Shown here: in pieces, positions 1 to 6,995 of the stretch
Layout: each line of letters begins with the position of its first letter
Position numbering within the stretch: the first letter of the stretch is position 1
DNA from: an uncultured Pseudomonadota bacterium
GTDB lineage: Bacteria > Pseudomonadota > Gammaproteobacteria > Burkholderiales > Burkholderiaceae
Assembly: GCA_946480245.1 (NCBI GenBank)
Contig: CAMLIZ010000117.1
Span: 1-14,465 of the forward strand
DNA length: 14,465 bases
Reading direction: 5' to 3'
Program-made: the position numbers and the translations under genes
The notes under the pieces: model-generated
What the model was told of the DNA's origin: nothing
The model's input: only the letters and a program-made list of their open reading frames with translations
Database searches by the model: none

Positions 1-449
1 TTCATCAGCACGCTGGACGGATACGCCGCCTTGCCGCCGGGCACGTAGATGCCCACGCGATCCAGCGGCGTCACCTTCTGGCCCAGCAGCGAGCCGTCGT
101 CGTCCCGATAGCTCCAGCTGCGCCCGCAGGCGTCGAGCTGGCGCTCGTGATAGCTGCGCACGCGGGCGGCCGACGCCTCCAGCGCCTGGCGCTGTGCGGG
201 CGTGATGGCGTCGAGCGCACTGCGCAGCTCGTCGCGCGTGAGTTCGAGCGCGGCCACCGACGCCGATGGCAGGGCGTCGAAGCGCTCCGTGTACTCGAGC
301 ACCGCGCTGTCGCCGCGCGCCTGCACGTCCGCCACGATCGTGGCCACCCGCTCCTCGATCGCATGGTCGGTTTCGGCGGACCAGTGCAGCACGCGCTGGA
401 ATTCGGCGTCGAAGTCGGACGATCGGGTGGAGAGCTGGCGCAGGTTCAT
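1..449 (-). CDS. hisD: Histidinol dehydrogenase, N-terminal part (cut by window edge)
   Basis: HisD is the zinc enzyme that carries out the last two steps of histidine synthesis, oxidising L-histidinol to L-histidine with two NAD+. Only the first 149 codons are present; the family is usually about 430-440 residues, so roughly two thirds lies beyond the left edge. The protein begins [17 protein letters not shown] and contains the N-terminal signature [19 protein letters not shown], a typical HisD nucleotide-binding segment. The zinc and catalytic residues lie further downstream and cannot be checked. The gene starts 7 bases after the hisG stop, so the two are almost certainly cotranscribed and possibly translationally coupled. 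No clear Shine-Dalgarno sequence precedes the start. Confidence 0.95.
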   Translation of the reverse strand, partial: MNLRQLSTRSSDFDAEFQRVLHWSAETDHAIEERVATIVADVQARGDSAVLEYTERFDALPSASVAALELTRDELRSALDAITPAQRQALEASAARVRSYHERQLDACGRSWSYRDDDGSLLGQKVTPLDRVGIYVPGGKAAYPSSVLM

Positions 450-456
450 GGCAGAG

Positions 457-1104
457 TCAGGCAATGGCCGCGGCAAAGGCGTCGATCAGCGCGCGGATCG
501 GCTCGCGCTTGAGCTTGAGTGCCGCGTGGTTAACGACCAGGCGCGAGGAGATGTCCATGATCTTCTCGACCTCGACGAGCTGGTTGGCCTTGAGCGTGCT
601 GCCGGTGGACACCAGGTCGACGATCGCGTCGGCCAGCCCGGTCAGCGGCGCGAGCTCCATCGAGCCGTAGAGCTTGATCAGGTCCACGTGCACGCCCTTG
701 TCCGCAAAGTGCTGGCGCGCAGTGTGCGTGTACTTGGTGGCCACGCGGATGCGCGAGCCCTGCTTCACGGCGGCCGCGTAGTCGAAATCGGCGCGCACCG
801 CCACGCTCATGCGGCACTTGGCGATCTGCAGGTCCAGCGGCTGGTACATGCCGCCCGACGATGCGGCCACGTGCTCGAGCAGCACGTCCTTGCCGGCCAC
901 GCCCACGTCGGCTCCCCCGTGCTGCACGTAGGTGGGCACGTCGGTGGCGCGCACCAGGATCACGCGCACGTCGGGCCGGTTGGTCGGCAGGATCAGCTTG
1001 CGCGAGGTCTCCGGATCTTCGCTGACCTCGATGCCGGCGGCCTTCAGCAGCGGCAGGGTCTCGTCGAAGATGCGGCCCTTGGACAGCGCGAGGGTCAGCA
1101 TCAT
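457..1104 (-). CDS. hisG: ATP phosphoribosyltransferase, short (HisZ-dependent) form
   Basis: HisG catalyses the committed first step of histidine synthesis, condensing ATP with PRPP to give phosphoribosyl-ATP in the cytoplasm. The protein is 215 residues, which matches the short form that lacks the C-terminal histidine-binding domain. Short HisG proteins are known to need the HisRS-like partner HisZ for activity and feedback inhibition; no hisZ is in this window. The N-terminus [18 protein letters not shown] and the PRPP-loop signature (E-x5-G, then [16 protein letters not shown] near the C-terminus) are intact. The start codon overlaps the murA stop as ATGA, indicating translational coupling. 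A second ATG follows immediately (MM), so the true start could be one codon later. Confidence 0.97.
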   Translation of the reverse strand: MMLTLALSKGRIFDETLPLLKAAGIEVSEDPETSRKLILPTNRPDVRVILVRATDVPTYVQHGGADVGVAGKDVLLEHVAASSGGMYQPLDLQIAKCRMSVAVRADFDYAAAVKQGSRIRVATKYTHTARQHFADKGVHVDLIKLYGSMELAPLTGLADAIVDLVSTGSTLKANQLVEVEKIMDISSRLVVNHAALKLKREPIRALIDAFAAAIA

Positions 1105-2369
1105 TGAGACACCCGCTCGATGTTGGCGCCGATGCCGCGCAGCTTGGCTTCCATGCGGTCGTAGCCACGATCGAGGTGATAGATGCGGTCGACCACCGTT
1201 TCGCCCTCGGCCACCAGGCCGGCGATCACCAGGCTCGCGGAAGCGCGCAGGTCGGTGGCCATCACGGTGGCACCCGACAGCTTGTCCACGCCGTTGACCA
1301 TCGCCGTGTGGCCGTCGATCACGATGTTCGCGCCCAGGCGCACCAGCTCGTTCACGTGCATGAAGCGGTTCTCGAAGATCGTCTCGTTGATCATCGAAGC
1401 GCCGTCGGCGACGCAGTTCACCGTCATGAACTGCGCCTGCATGTCGGTCGGGAAGCCCGGGTACTCGGTGGTGCGAAAACCGACCGCGCGCGGGCGCTGG
1501 TGGGCCCGCACGCGGATCCAGTCGGGGCCGGACTCGATCGTCACGCCCGCCTCGCGCAGCTTCTCGACCACGGCATCCAGGTGATGCGCGCAGGCGTTCT
1601 TCAAGGTGACGTCACCGCCGGCAGCCGCCACGGCGCACAGGAAGGTGCCGGTCTCGATGCGGTCCGGGATGATGCGGTGCGGCTGCTTCGGCGGGTGCAG
1701 CTGTTCCACCCCCTGGATGCGCACCTGCCGCGTGCCATGGCCCTCGATGCGTGCGCCCATGCTGATCAGCATCTCCGCAAGGTCGGGGATCTCCGGCTCC
1801 TGCGCAGCGTTCTCCAGCACCGTCTCGCCATCGGCCAGGGTGGCGGCCATCATCAGGTTCTCGGTGCCGGTGACGGTGATCATGTCGGTGGTGATGCGCG
1901 CACCCTTCAGGCGCGGCGCCTTCGCCACGATGTAGCCGTGCTCCACCGCGATGTCCGCGCCCATCGCCTGCAGACCCTTGATGTGCTGGTCGACCGGGCG
2001 TGAGCCGATCGCGCAGCCGCCGGGCAGCGACACGCGCGACTCGCCGAAGCGCGCCAGCAGAGGGCCCAGCACCAGGATCGACGCGCGCATCGTCTTCACG
2101 AGGTCGTACACCGCCACCGGGGCATTGAGGCGGCTGGCGTCGATGGTCACCTCGTCGGAGCGGGCCTCCGAGCGCTCGGCCGTGGCGCCCATGCTGCGCA
2201 GCAGCTTCAAGGTGGTGGCCACGTCCTGCAGCCGCGGCACATTGGCCAGTGTCACAGGGCCGGGCACGAGCAGCGCGGCACACAGTTCGGGCAGCGCGGC
2301 GTTCTTGGCACCGGAAATCGTGACTTCGCCTTGGAGGCGGCGCCCGCCGCGGATCAGGAGTTTGTCCAT
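1101..2369 (-). CDS. murA: UDP-N-acetylglucosamine 1-carboxyvinyltransferase
   Basis: MurA transfers enolpyruvate from PEP to UDP-GlcNAc, the first committed step of peptidoglycan precursor synthesis, and is the target of fosfomycin. The 422-residue product has the usual family length. Lys22-Asn23 sit in [10 protein letters not shown]. The catalytic loop [14 protein letters not shown] places the active-site cysteine at Cys119, equivalent to Cys115 of the E. coli enzyme, so a fosfomycin-sensitive form is expected. I chose the ATG at 2369 because the protein then begins [16 protein letters not shown], as in homologues. The reading frame continues upstream to an ATG at 2444, but those 25 residues look unlike MurA. 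The gene is followed by hisG with an ATGA overlap and preceded by ibaG across a 97-base structured spacer. Confidence 0.97.
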   Translation of the reverse strand: MDKLLIRGGRRLQGEVTISGAKNAALPELCAALLVPGPVTLANVPRLQDVATTLKLLRSMGATAERSEARSDEVTIDASRLNAPVAVYDLVKTMRASILVLGPLLARFGESRVSLPGGCAIGSRPVDQHIKGLQAMGADIAVEHGYIVAKAPRLKGARITTDMITVTGTENLMMAATLADGETVLENAAQEPEIPDLAEMLISMGARIEGHGTRQVRIQGVEQLHPPKQPHRIIPDRIETGTFLCAVAAAGGDVTLKNACAHHLDAVVEKLREAGVTIESGPDWIRVRAHQRPRAVGFRTTEYPGFPTDMQAQFMTVNCVADGASMINETIFENRFMHVNELVRLGANIVIDGHTAMVNGVDKLSGATVMATDLRASASLVIAGLVAEGETVVDRIYHLDRGYDRMEAKLRGIGANIERVSQ

Positions 2370-2466
2370 CTGTAAGGCCTGTGAGCAGCGGCCTTCGCAA
2401 GCGGGCGGACAGGAAAGGTCGGGTGACGCTTGCCCGCCACCCACGGCGCGGGCCGCGGGTGGGTGT
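2370..2466 (-). promoter_or_regulatory. Structured ibaG-murA intergenic leader with three inverted repeats
   Basis: This spacer holds three inverted repeats. The strongest has 11-base arms at 2437-2447 and 2452-2462 around a 4-base loop. In the minus-strand RNA its one non-Watson-Crick pair is G-U, so the stem is effectively continuous; it starts 4 bases past the ibaG stop. The second has perfect 7-base arms (GCAAGCG at 2397-2403, CGCTTGC at 2427-2433). The third has perfect 6-base arms (AAGGCC at 2374-2379, GGCCTT at 2390-2395) and ends 4 bases before the murA ATG. No run of U follows the strong stem, so it is not a textbook terminator. It could attenuate transcription, stabilise or process the mRNA, or modulate murA translation. 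I see no good promoter or Shine-Dalgarno site here. Confidence 0.45.
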
Positions 2467-2730
2467 TCAGTGGTGGTGTTCGGTGGAGGCCGAAGTGGCA
2501 GCCTCGGCGGGCGTCAGCGTCTTCATCGACAGCGCGTGGATTTGCTCGCGCATTCTATCGCCCAGGGCCTGGTAGACCCGCTGGTGGCGCCGCACGCGCG
2601 GCAGCCCTTCGAATTCGGCGGACACGATGGTCGCGAAGAAATGCCGCCCATCGCCCTCGACCTGCAGCTGCTCACAGCGCAGGCCCTGTGCAATGTACTC
2701 ACGAACCTCGTCGACGGTGGGATCGGCCAT
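2467..2730 (-). CDS. ibaG: BolA/IbaG family protein
   Basis: The 87-residue protein belongs to the BolA family and resembles E. coli IbaG (YrbA) more than BolA itself. The segments [30 protein letters not shown] and [13 protein letters not shown] align with it by eye. Family members bind [2Fe-2S] clusters together with monothiol glutaredoxins; His65 in IHALSMK corresponds to the conserved ligand histidine. IbaG is linked to acid stress and lies next to murA in E. coli, as here. I placed the start at MADPTVDEV; an ATG four codons upstream (2742) gives MPATMADP and is possible. No Shine-Dalgarno sequence precedes either start. The C-terminus ends in EHHH, which is natural sequence. The gene is divergent from lemA. 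Confidence 0.93.
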   Translation of the reverse strand: MADPTVDEVREYIAQGLRCEQLQVEGDGRHFFATIVSAEFEGLPRVRRHQRVYQALGDRMREQIHALSMKTLTPAEAATSASTEHHH

Positions 2731-2805
2731 GGTGGCAGGCATTGTAGGCGGGCCGCCTTGCCGTACATTGGCCGCGGGATTCACATCTCGGAAGAGGAGA
2801 CGAGG
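2731..2805. promoter_or_regulatory. Divergent ibaG/lemA spacer with a -10-like box for ibaG
   Basis: This 75-base spacer separates ibaG (minus) from lemA (plus). On the minus strand TACAAT (complement of 2741-2746) lies 10 bases before the ibaG ATG at 2730, close enough that a transcript would be nearly leaderless. No convincing -35 hexamer lies 16-18 bases further upstream. If translation instead starts at 2742, this box would overlap the coding sequence. On the plus strand, the lemA ribosome-binding site GAGGAG (2794-2799) lies 6 bases before its ATG. TTGCCG at 2758-2763 is a weak -35 candidate with no good -10 partner. Promoter assignments here are tentative. Confidence 0.3.
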
Positions 2806-3399
2806 ATGGGAGCGATGCTGTGGCTGGCGGCCGGCCTGCTGGTGCTGGCGCTGCTGTGGGTGGTGGGCACCTACAACCGGCTGGTGCGGCGGCGCAACGA
2901 GATCGCCAATGCCTTCGCGCACATCGACGTGCAGCTGAAGCGGCGCTACGACCTGATCCCGAACCTCGTGGAGGTGACGCGCAAGTACGTGCAGCACGAA
3001 CGCGACACGCTGGAGGCCGTGATCGCCGCGCGCAACACCGCGCGCGCGGCCGCCGATTCCGCCCGCGGCCGCCCGGCGGACCTGGGCCGCATCGAGGCGC
3101 TGGCGGGCGCCGAACAGGCACTGGGCGGCCAGCTGTCTCGGCTGCTGGCGGTGGTGGAGGCCTATCCCGAGCTAAAGGCCGACGCCTCCTTGCGCGAGCT
3201 GCGCGAGGAACTGACCCACACCGAGAACCGCATCGGCTTCGCGCGCCAGGCCTTCAACGACAGCGTGCTCGACTACAACAACGCGGTGCAGCAGGTGCCC
3301 GCCAACGCGGTGGCCGGCCTGTTCCGCTTCCGCGACGCGGCGCCGCTGGAAGCCACCACCAGCCCCATCGAGCGCGAACCGGTGAAGGTGGCCCTGTAG
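2806..3399 (+). CDS. lemA: LemA family membrane protein
   Basis: The 197-residue product has one N-terminal transmembrane helix (about residues 3-21) followed by a charged, mostly helical domain. Family hallmarks are NRLVRRRNEIANAFAHIDVQ and LKRRYDLIPNLVEVTRKYV near the start, then ENRIGFARQAFNDSVLDYNN and a C-terminal FRF segment. LemA proteins are small inner-membrane proteins of poorly defined function, often encoded beside membrane metalloproteases of the HtpX/M48 type. That holds here: an M48 protease gene starts 13 bases downstream. A strong GAGGAG site 6 bases before the ATG supports the chosen start. The open frame extends far upstream, but that part is antisense to murA and ibaG and is not coding. 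The gene runs opposite to the flanking minus-strand operon. Confidence 0.92.
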   Translation: MGAMLWLAAGLLVLALLWVVGTYNRLVRRRNEIANAFAHIDVQLKRRYDLIPNLVEVTRKYVQHERDTLEAVIAARNTARAAADSARGRPADLGRIEALAGAEQALGGQLSRLLAVVEAYPELKADASLRELREELTHTENRIGFARQAFNDSVLDYNNAVQQVPANAVAGLFRFRDAAPLEATTSPIEREPVKVAL

Positions 3400-3412
3400 C
3401 GGCAGCGCGGCA

Positions 3413-5320
3413 ATGCGCTTTCGCCGCCATGAGGAGGCCGCCCAGGCTGCCACGCTGCGCCTGCTCGGGCTGTTCGTGCTGGTGCTGGCCGCGCTGGTGC
3501 TGGCGGTCAACGCCGCACTCGCGCTGGCCTACCGCCTGAGCTTTCCGCCGCTTGGCTATCCACGCCTGTTCTTCGAGACCAACACCGCCCTGGTGCTGCT
3601 GTTCGTGCTGGGCGGCTGCGCGGTGGAAAGCCTGCGCCTGCGCGAAGGAGGCGCCCACGTGGCACGGCTGGCCGGTGCGCGGCCAGCCCAGCCCTCGGGT
3701 CACACCGCCGCCGATCGGCTGGAGCGGCGCTTCGTCAACATCGTGCAGGAGATGGCACTGGCCAGTCGCTGCGCCGCACCTGCCGCTTGGGTGCTGCCAC
3801 GCAGCGACGCGATCAATGCCTTCGCCGCCGGCTGGCAGGCGCAGGACGCCGTGGTCACGGTCACCCGTGGTGCCCTCGAAAGGCTGACGCGCGAGGAGCT
3901 GCAGGGCGTGGTGGCGCACGAGTTCAGCCACATCGTGCACGGCGACACGCGGCTGAACATGCGCCTGATCGGGCTGGTGTGGGGGCTGCAGATGGTGTTC
4001 GGCCTGGGCCAGCAGCTGGCGCAGCGCGACGAGCACGGGCATCGCAGTGCGGGCGCGCTGTTCGGCTTTGCGCTGATGGGCGTCGGCTCCATGGGCTGGG
4101 CGGCGGGGCGGCTGCTGCAGGCCGCGGTGTCGCGCCAGCGCGAGTTTCTGGCCGACGCATCGGCCGTGAAGTACACGCGCAACGTGGCGGGCCTGGGCGG
4201 CGCCTTGCGCAAGATCGCGCAGCAGGCCGCATCGCAGGCCGACCGCGCGCCCATCGCCAACGGCGCCAGCCTGGCGCACCTGTGGCTGCATGCGCCGGCC
4301 TGGCGCTGGTGGGCCAGCCATCCGCCGCTGGCCGAGCGGCTGCGCCGCCTCTATGGCCGCGCGGTCGCGCCACTGCCCGCCGAGCCGCTGCCGGCGCCCA
4401 CGGCCGACGAGCCCCTGATGGCGCTGGCGCCGGCGGCGGGCTCGGTGGGCGTAGCCCCTGCCGAAGCCTTGCGCCACGACCCGCTGCAGCGCGCCGCGCA
4501 ACAGCCCGCCGCCGCACGCGAGCACGAGGCGCTGGACCGCATCGGTCGCTGGCATGGCGCGATGCAGCTGCGCATCGCGCTGCTCGCGCTGTTGGCCGAC
4601 GCCGGCACGCGCGACAGCCTGCGTCGTTGGCAGGCGCTGGCTGCCGGCCTGCACTTCACCGCAGAAACCCGGAGCGAGCTCGACGCCCTGGGCCCCGCCG
4701 CGCGCCGCCAGGTGCTGGCGCTGTTGCTCGAGCGCCTGGCCGCGGCGCCGGCGGCCGATCGCGCCCAATGGGTGCGCGACGCCCGTTCAATCGGGGCGGA
4801 CAGGCCCGCGCAGCGCCTGCGCCGCCTTGCCTGGCTGCACCGCATGCAGCGCGCGCACAAGCCGGCGCCCCTGCGGCGCGGCGCGCCTCTGCCGCAGCTG
4901 CATGCGCAGGCGGTGGCCGCGACGCAGCTGCTCGCGCACCTGCTGCCGTTCGACGACGCCCAGCGCCGCGCCTGGGTCGCCGCCGTGACGCAGGCGCTCG
5001 GCAGCACTGCCCTGATGACGCGCACGACGACATCGCCGCACGTCGCACTCGGGCTGCGCCGCCTCAGCGCGATGGACCGGCCGCAGCTCGTGCACCTGTG
5101 GGTCGACGCCGCGCCCGCCGCCGTGCGCGATGACGCCTTCGTCGACGTGATGGAGATGGCGTGCTGGCTGCTCGACACGCCGCTGCCGCCCCGCGCTGGC
5201 CGGCACGACGCAGTGACGCAATCAATGACGCAGCTTGTAGCCGCTGGCCAGCAGCCGCAACGCGACGGACGCGACGATCAGGTAGCTCACGCTCACGATC
5301 GCGACGCTGAGCCCCGGTGA
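3413..5320 (+). CDS. Membrane M48 family zinc metalloprotease with long C-terminal extension
   Basis: The predicted protein has 635 residues. Two N-terminal transmembrane helices (about 15-40 and 57-70) precede the catalytic domain. The zinc site is HEFSH (His169, Glu170, His173) with the third ligand Glu244 in REFLADASA, as in HtpX/Ste24-type M48 proteases; hydrophobic stretches near 183-201 and 213-235 lie between them. The usual end of the M48 core, HPPLAERL, is at about 303-310. The remaining 300 residues are Ala/Arg-rich and helical, and I do not recognise them. Such proteases typically degrade misfolded membrane proteins; the substrate here is unknown. The gene follows lemA by 13 bases, so the two probably form one transcript. 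The last 32 codons lie antisense inside the permease gene and may be a run-on tail after loss of an earlier stop. Confidence 0.88.
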   Translation: MRFRRHEEAAQAATLRLLGLFVLVLAALVLAVNAALALAYRLSFPPLGYPRLFFETNTALVLLFVLGGCAVESLRLREGGAHVARLAGARPAQPSGHTAADRLERRFVNIVQEMALASRCAAPAAWVLPRSDAINAFAAGWQAQDAVVTVTRGALERLTREELQGVVAHEFSHIVHGDTRLNMRLIGLVWGLQMVFGLGQQLAQRDEHGHRSAGALFGFALMGVGSMGWAAGRLLQAAVSRQREFLADASAVKYTRNVAGLGGALRKIAQQAASQADRAPIANGASLAHLWLHAPAWRWWASHPPLAERLRRLYGRAVAPLPAEPLPAPTADEPLMALAPAAGSVGVAPAEALRHDPLQRAAQQPAAAREHEALDRIGRWHGAMQLRIALLALLADAGTRDSLRRWQALAAGLHFTAETRSELDALGPAARRQVLALLLERLAAAPAADRAQWVRDARSIGADRPAQRLRRLAWLHRMQRAHKPAPLRRGAPLPQLHAQAVAATQLLAHLLPFDDAQRRAWVAAVTQALGSTALMTRTTTSPHVALGLRRLSAMDRPQLVHLWVDAAPAAVRDDAFVDVMEMACWLLDTPLPPRAGRHDAVTQSMTQLVAAGQQPQRDGRDDQVAHAHDRDAEPR

Positions 5321-5992
5321 CACGTCGCTCACGCCGAAGAAGCCGCGCCGGAAGCCGTCGATCATGTAGAAGAACGGATTCAGGTGGCTCACCGCCTGCC
5401 AGAAGCCGGGCAGCGACTTGACCGAATAGAACACGCCGGAGAGAAACGTCATCGGCATGATGATGAAGTTCTGGAACGCGGCGAGCTGGTCGAACTTCTC
5501 GGCCCACAGCCCGGCGATCAGGCCCAGCGTGCCGAGGATGCCGGCGCCCAGCACCGCGAAGATCAGGATCCACCACGGCTCGGCAAACGCGGGCCGGCCG
5601 AACCACACGGTGACCACGAACACGCCCAGGCCCACCGCCAGCCCGCGCACCATCGATGCGCCCACATAGGCGGCGTACCAGGCCCAGTGCGACAGCGGCG
5701 TGACCAGCAGGAACACCAGGTTGCCGGTGATCTTGCTCTGGATCAACGAAGAGGAGCTGTTCGCGAAGCTGTTCTGCAGCACGCTCATCATCACCAGCCC
5801 GGGCACCAGGAAGCTGGTGTAGCCCACGCCCTCGAACACCTGCACGCGGTTGCTCAGTACGTGGCCGAAGATCAGCAGGTACAGCACCGCGGTGAGCACG
5901 GGCGCGGCCACGGTCTGGAAGCTCACCTTCCAGAAGCGCAGCACCTCCTTGTAGAAGAGCATGCCGGCACCTTCGAAACGCGCGGTGCTCAT
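5222..5992 (-). CDS. ABC-2 type transporter permease
   Basis: This 256-residue integral membrane protein has the ABC-2 permease layout. About six hydrophobic segments are visible near residues 30-45, 60-72, 90-128, 140-165, 175-192 and 228-250. The family-typical SGVFYSVKSLPGFWQAVSHL and LNPFFYMIDGFRRGFF lie before the last helix. It should form the membrane channel of an exporter with the adjacent ATPase, resembling the YadH/NodJ type. The start MSTARFEGAG is set by a 4-base ATGA overlap with the ATPase stop; upstream extension of this frame is antisense noise. The substrate cannot be told from sequence. The 3' end overlaps the tail of the convergent M48 gene by 99 bases, with codons of the two genes in register. 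Confidence 0.93.
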   Translation of the reverse strand: MSTARFEGAGMLFYKEVLRFWKVSFQTVAAPVLTAVLYLLIFGHVLSNRVQVFEGVGYTSFLVPGLVMMSVLQNSFANSSSSLIQSKITGNLVFLLVTPLSHWAWYAAYVGASMVRGLAVGLGVFVVTVWFGRPAFAEPWWILIFAVLGAGILGTLGLIAGLWAEKFDQLAAFQNFIIMPMTFLSGVFYSVKSLPGFWQAVSHLNPFFYMIDGFRRGFFGVSDVSPGLSVAIVSVSYLIVASVALRLLASGYKLRH

Positions 5993-6909
5993 GCGGCGAG
6001 CTCCTGGTGCACCGGCCCCTGCATGATCTCGAGGAACACGTCCTCCAGGTCTGCGCGGCCAATCTCCAGCTCCTCCACCGTCACCCCGGCTTCGCGCATC
6101 ACGCGCAACACGGTCTCCACCTCCGCCGCGTCGTGCGCAGTCAGCTGCACGATGCGCCCGGTGATGCGCGCGCGGTCGGCCAGCGAGGCCGGCAGCGGCT
6201 GGTCGGTCTTGAACTGCAGCATCGTGCTGGCGGTGCCGGCCAGCAGGTTGGCCGTGCGGTCCAGCGCCACCACGCGGCCCTGCTTGAGCATCGCGATGCG
6301 GCCGCACAGCGCCTCGGCCTCTTCCAGGTAGTGCGTGGTCAGCAGCACCGTGTGGCCCTGGCGGTTGAGGCGGGCGATGAACTGCCACAGCGTCTGGCGC
6401 AGTTCCACGTCCACGCCGGCGGTGGGCTCGTCCAGCACGATCACCGGCGGGCGGTGCACCAGCGCCTGCGCCACCAGCACGCGGCGCTTCATGCCGCCCG
6501 AGAGTTGCCGCATGTTGGCCTGCGCCTTGTCGGCCAGGCCCAGGCTGGCCAGCAGCTCGTCGATCCAGTCGTCGTTGTGCTTCACGCCGAAATAGCCGCT
6601 CTGGATGCGCAAGGTCTCGCGCACGCTGAAGAACGGGTCGAACACCAGCTCCTGCGGCACGATGCCCAGCGCCTTGCGCGCGGCGGCGTAGTCGGTGCGT
6701 ACGTCATGGCCGTTGACGCTCACCTTGCCGTGGCCGGCACGGATCAGTCCGGCGAGGATGCCGATCAGCGTGGTCTTGCCGGCACCGTTGGGGCCGAGCA
6801 GACCGAAGAACTCGCCGTCCTCGATGCGAAAGCTCACGTCCTGCAGTGCATGCACCGGGCGGCCCGCGCTCTGATAGGTCTTGGAAACGTGTTCGAAGCT
6901 GACGGCCAT
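5989..6909 (-). CDS. ABC transporter ATP-binding protein (exporter type)
   Basis: The 306-residue ATPase has all nucleotide-binding motifs: Walker A GPNGAGKTT (39-47), Q-loop Gln86 in VPQELVF, signature LSGGMKRRV (136-144), Walker B VIVLDEPTAGVD (156-167) and the switch histidine in TTHYLEEAEA (193). The C-terminal tail of about 80 residues, ending in a LEDVFLEIM segment, is typical of the DrrA/CcmA/YadG exporter class. It energises the permease encoded next, with which it overlaps by ATGA. No Shine-Dalgarno is seen; instead a TAGAAT box lies 8 bases upstream of the ATG. The gene is divergent from a TetR-type regulator, a common arrangement for regulated efflux, so that regulator may control it. 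Confidence 0.95.
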   Translation of the reverse strand: MAVSFEHVSKTYQSAGRPVHALQDVSFRIEDGEFFGLLGPNGAGKTTLIGILAGLIRAGHGKVSVNGHDVRTDYAAARKALGIVPQELVFDPFFSVRETLRIQSGYFGVKHNDDWIDELLASLGLADKAQANMRQLSGGMKRRVLVAQALVHRPPVIVLDEPTAGVDVELRQTLWQFIARLNRQGHTVLLTTHYLEEAEALCGRIAMLKQGRVVALDRTANLLAGTASTMLQFKTDQPLPASLADRARITGRIVQLTAHDAAEVETVLRVMREAGVTVEELEIGRADLEDVFLEIMQGPVHQELAA

Positions 6910-6995
6910 GGGCGCGGATTCTAGGAGCGTGCCAACTCTGGGTAGGCCTCTCGGGGCGACTTTGGTAGATTGGGCCCGAGGAGACTACTCGCCGC
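6910..6995. promoter_or_regulatory. Divergent ABC exporter/TetR control region
   Basis: This 86-base spacer must carry promoters for both the exporter and the TetR gene. On the minus strand TAGAAT (complement of 6918-6923) sits 8 bases before the ATPase start without a recognisable -35 box. On the plus strand TAGATT (6966-6971) is a possible -10 for the regulator, and GAGGAG (6978-6983) is its ribosome-binding site with a long 12-base gap. An inverted repeat with perfect 6-base arms (CTCGGG 6950-6955, CCCGAG 6975-6980) and a 19-base spacer brackets the plus-strand -10 candidate. TetR proteins usually bind palindromes near their own promoters, so this is a plausible but weak operator candidate. 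Confidence 0.35.

Noticed and set aside
2437..2462. Strong hairpin after ibaG as an intrinsic terminator
   Set aside because: No U-tract follows the stem on the minus strand, and murA downstream has no evident promoter of its own, so I list it as a structured leader instead.
1951..2805. Upstream extension of the lemA frame
   Set aside because: It runs antisense through murA and ibaG; the LemA family N-terminus and a strong GAGGAG site place the start at 2806.
3254..4768. Minus-strand open frame of 504 codons
   Set aside because: It is antisense to the lemA end and the M48 gene, both of which have clear motifs; the composition (Gln, His, Arg, Ala runs) is that of a shadow frame.
5993..6388. 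Upstream extension of the permease frame
   Set aside because: It overlaps the ATPase gene in another frame with Arg/Gly/Ala-rich sequence; the ATGA overlap and the family N-terminus set the start at 5992.
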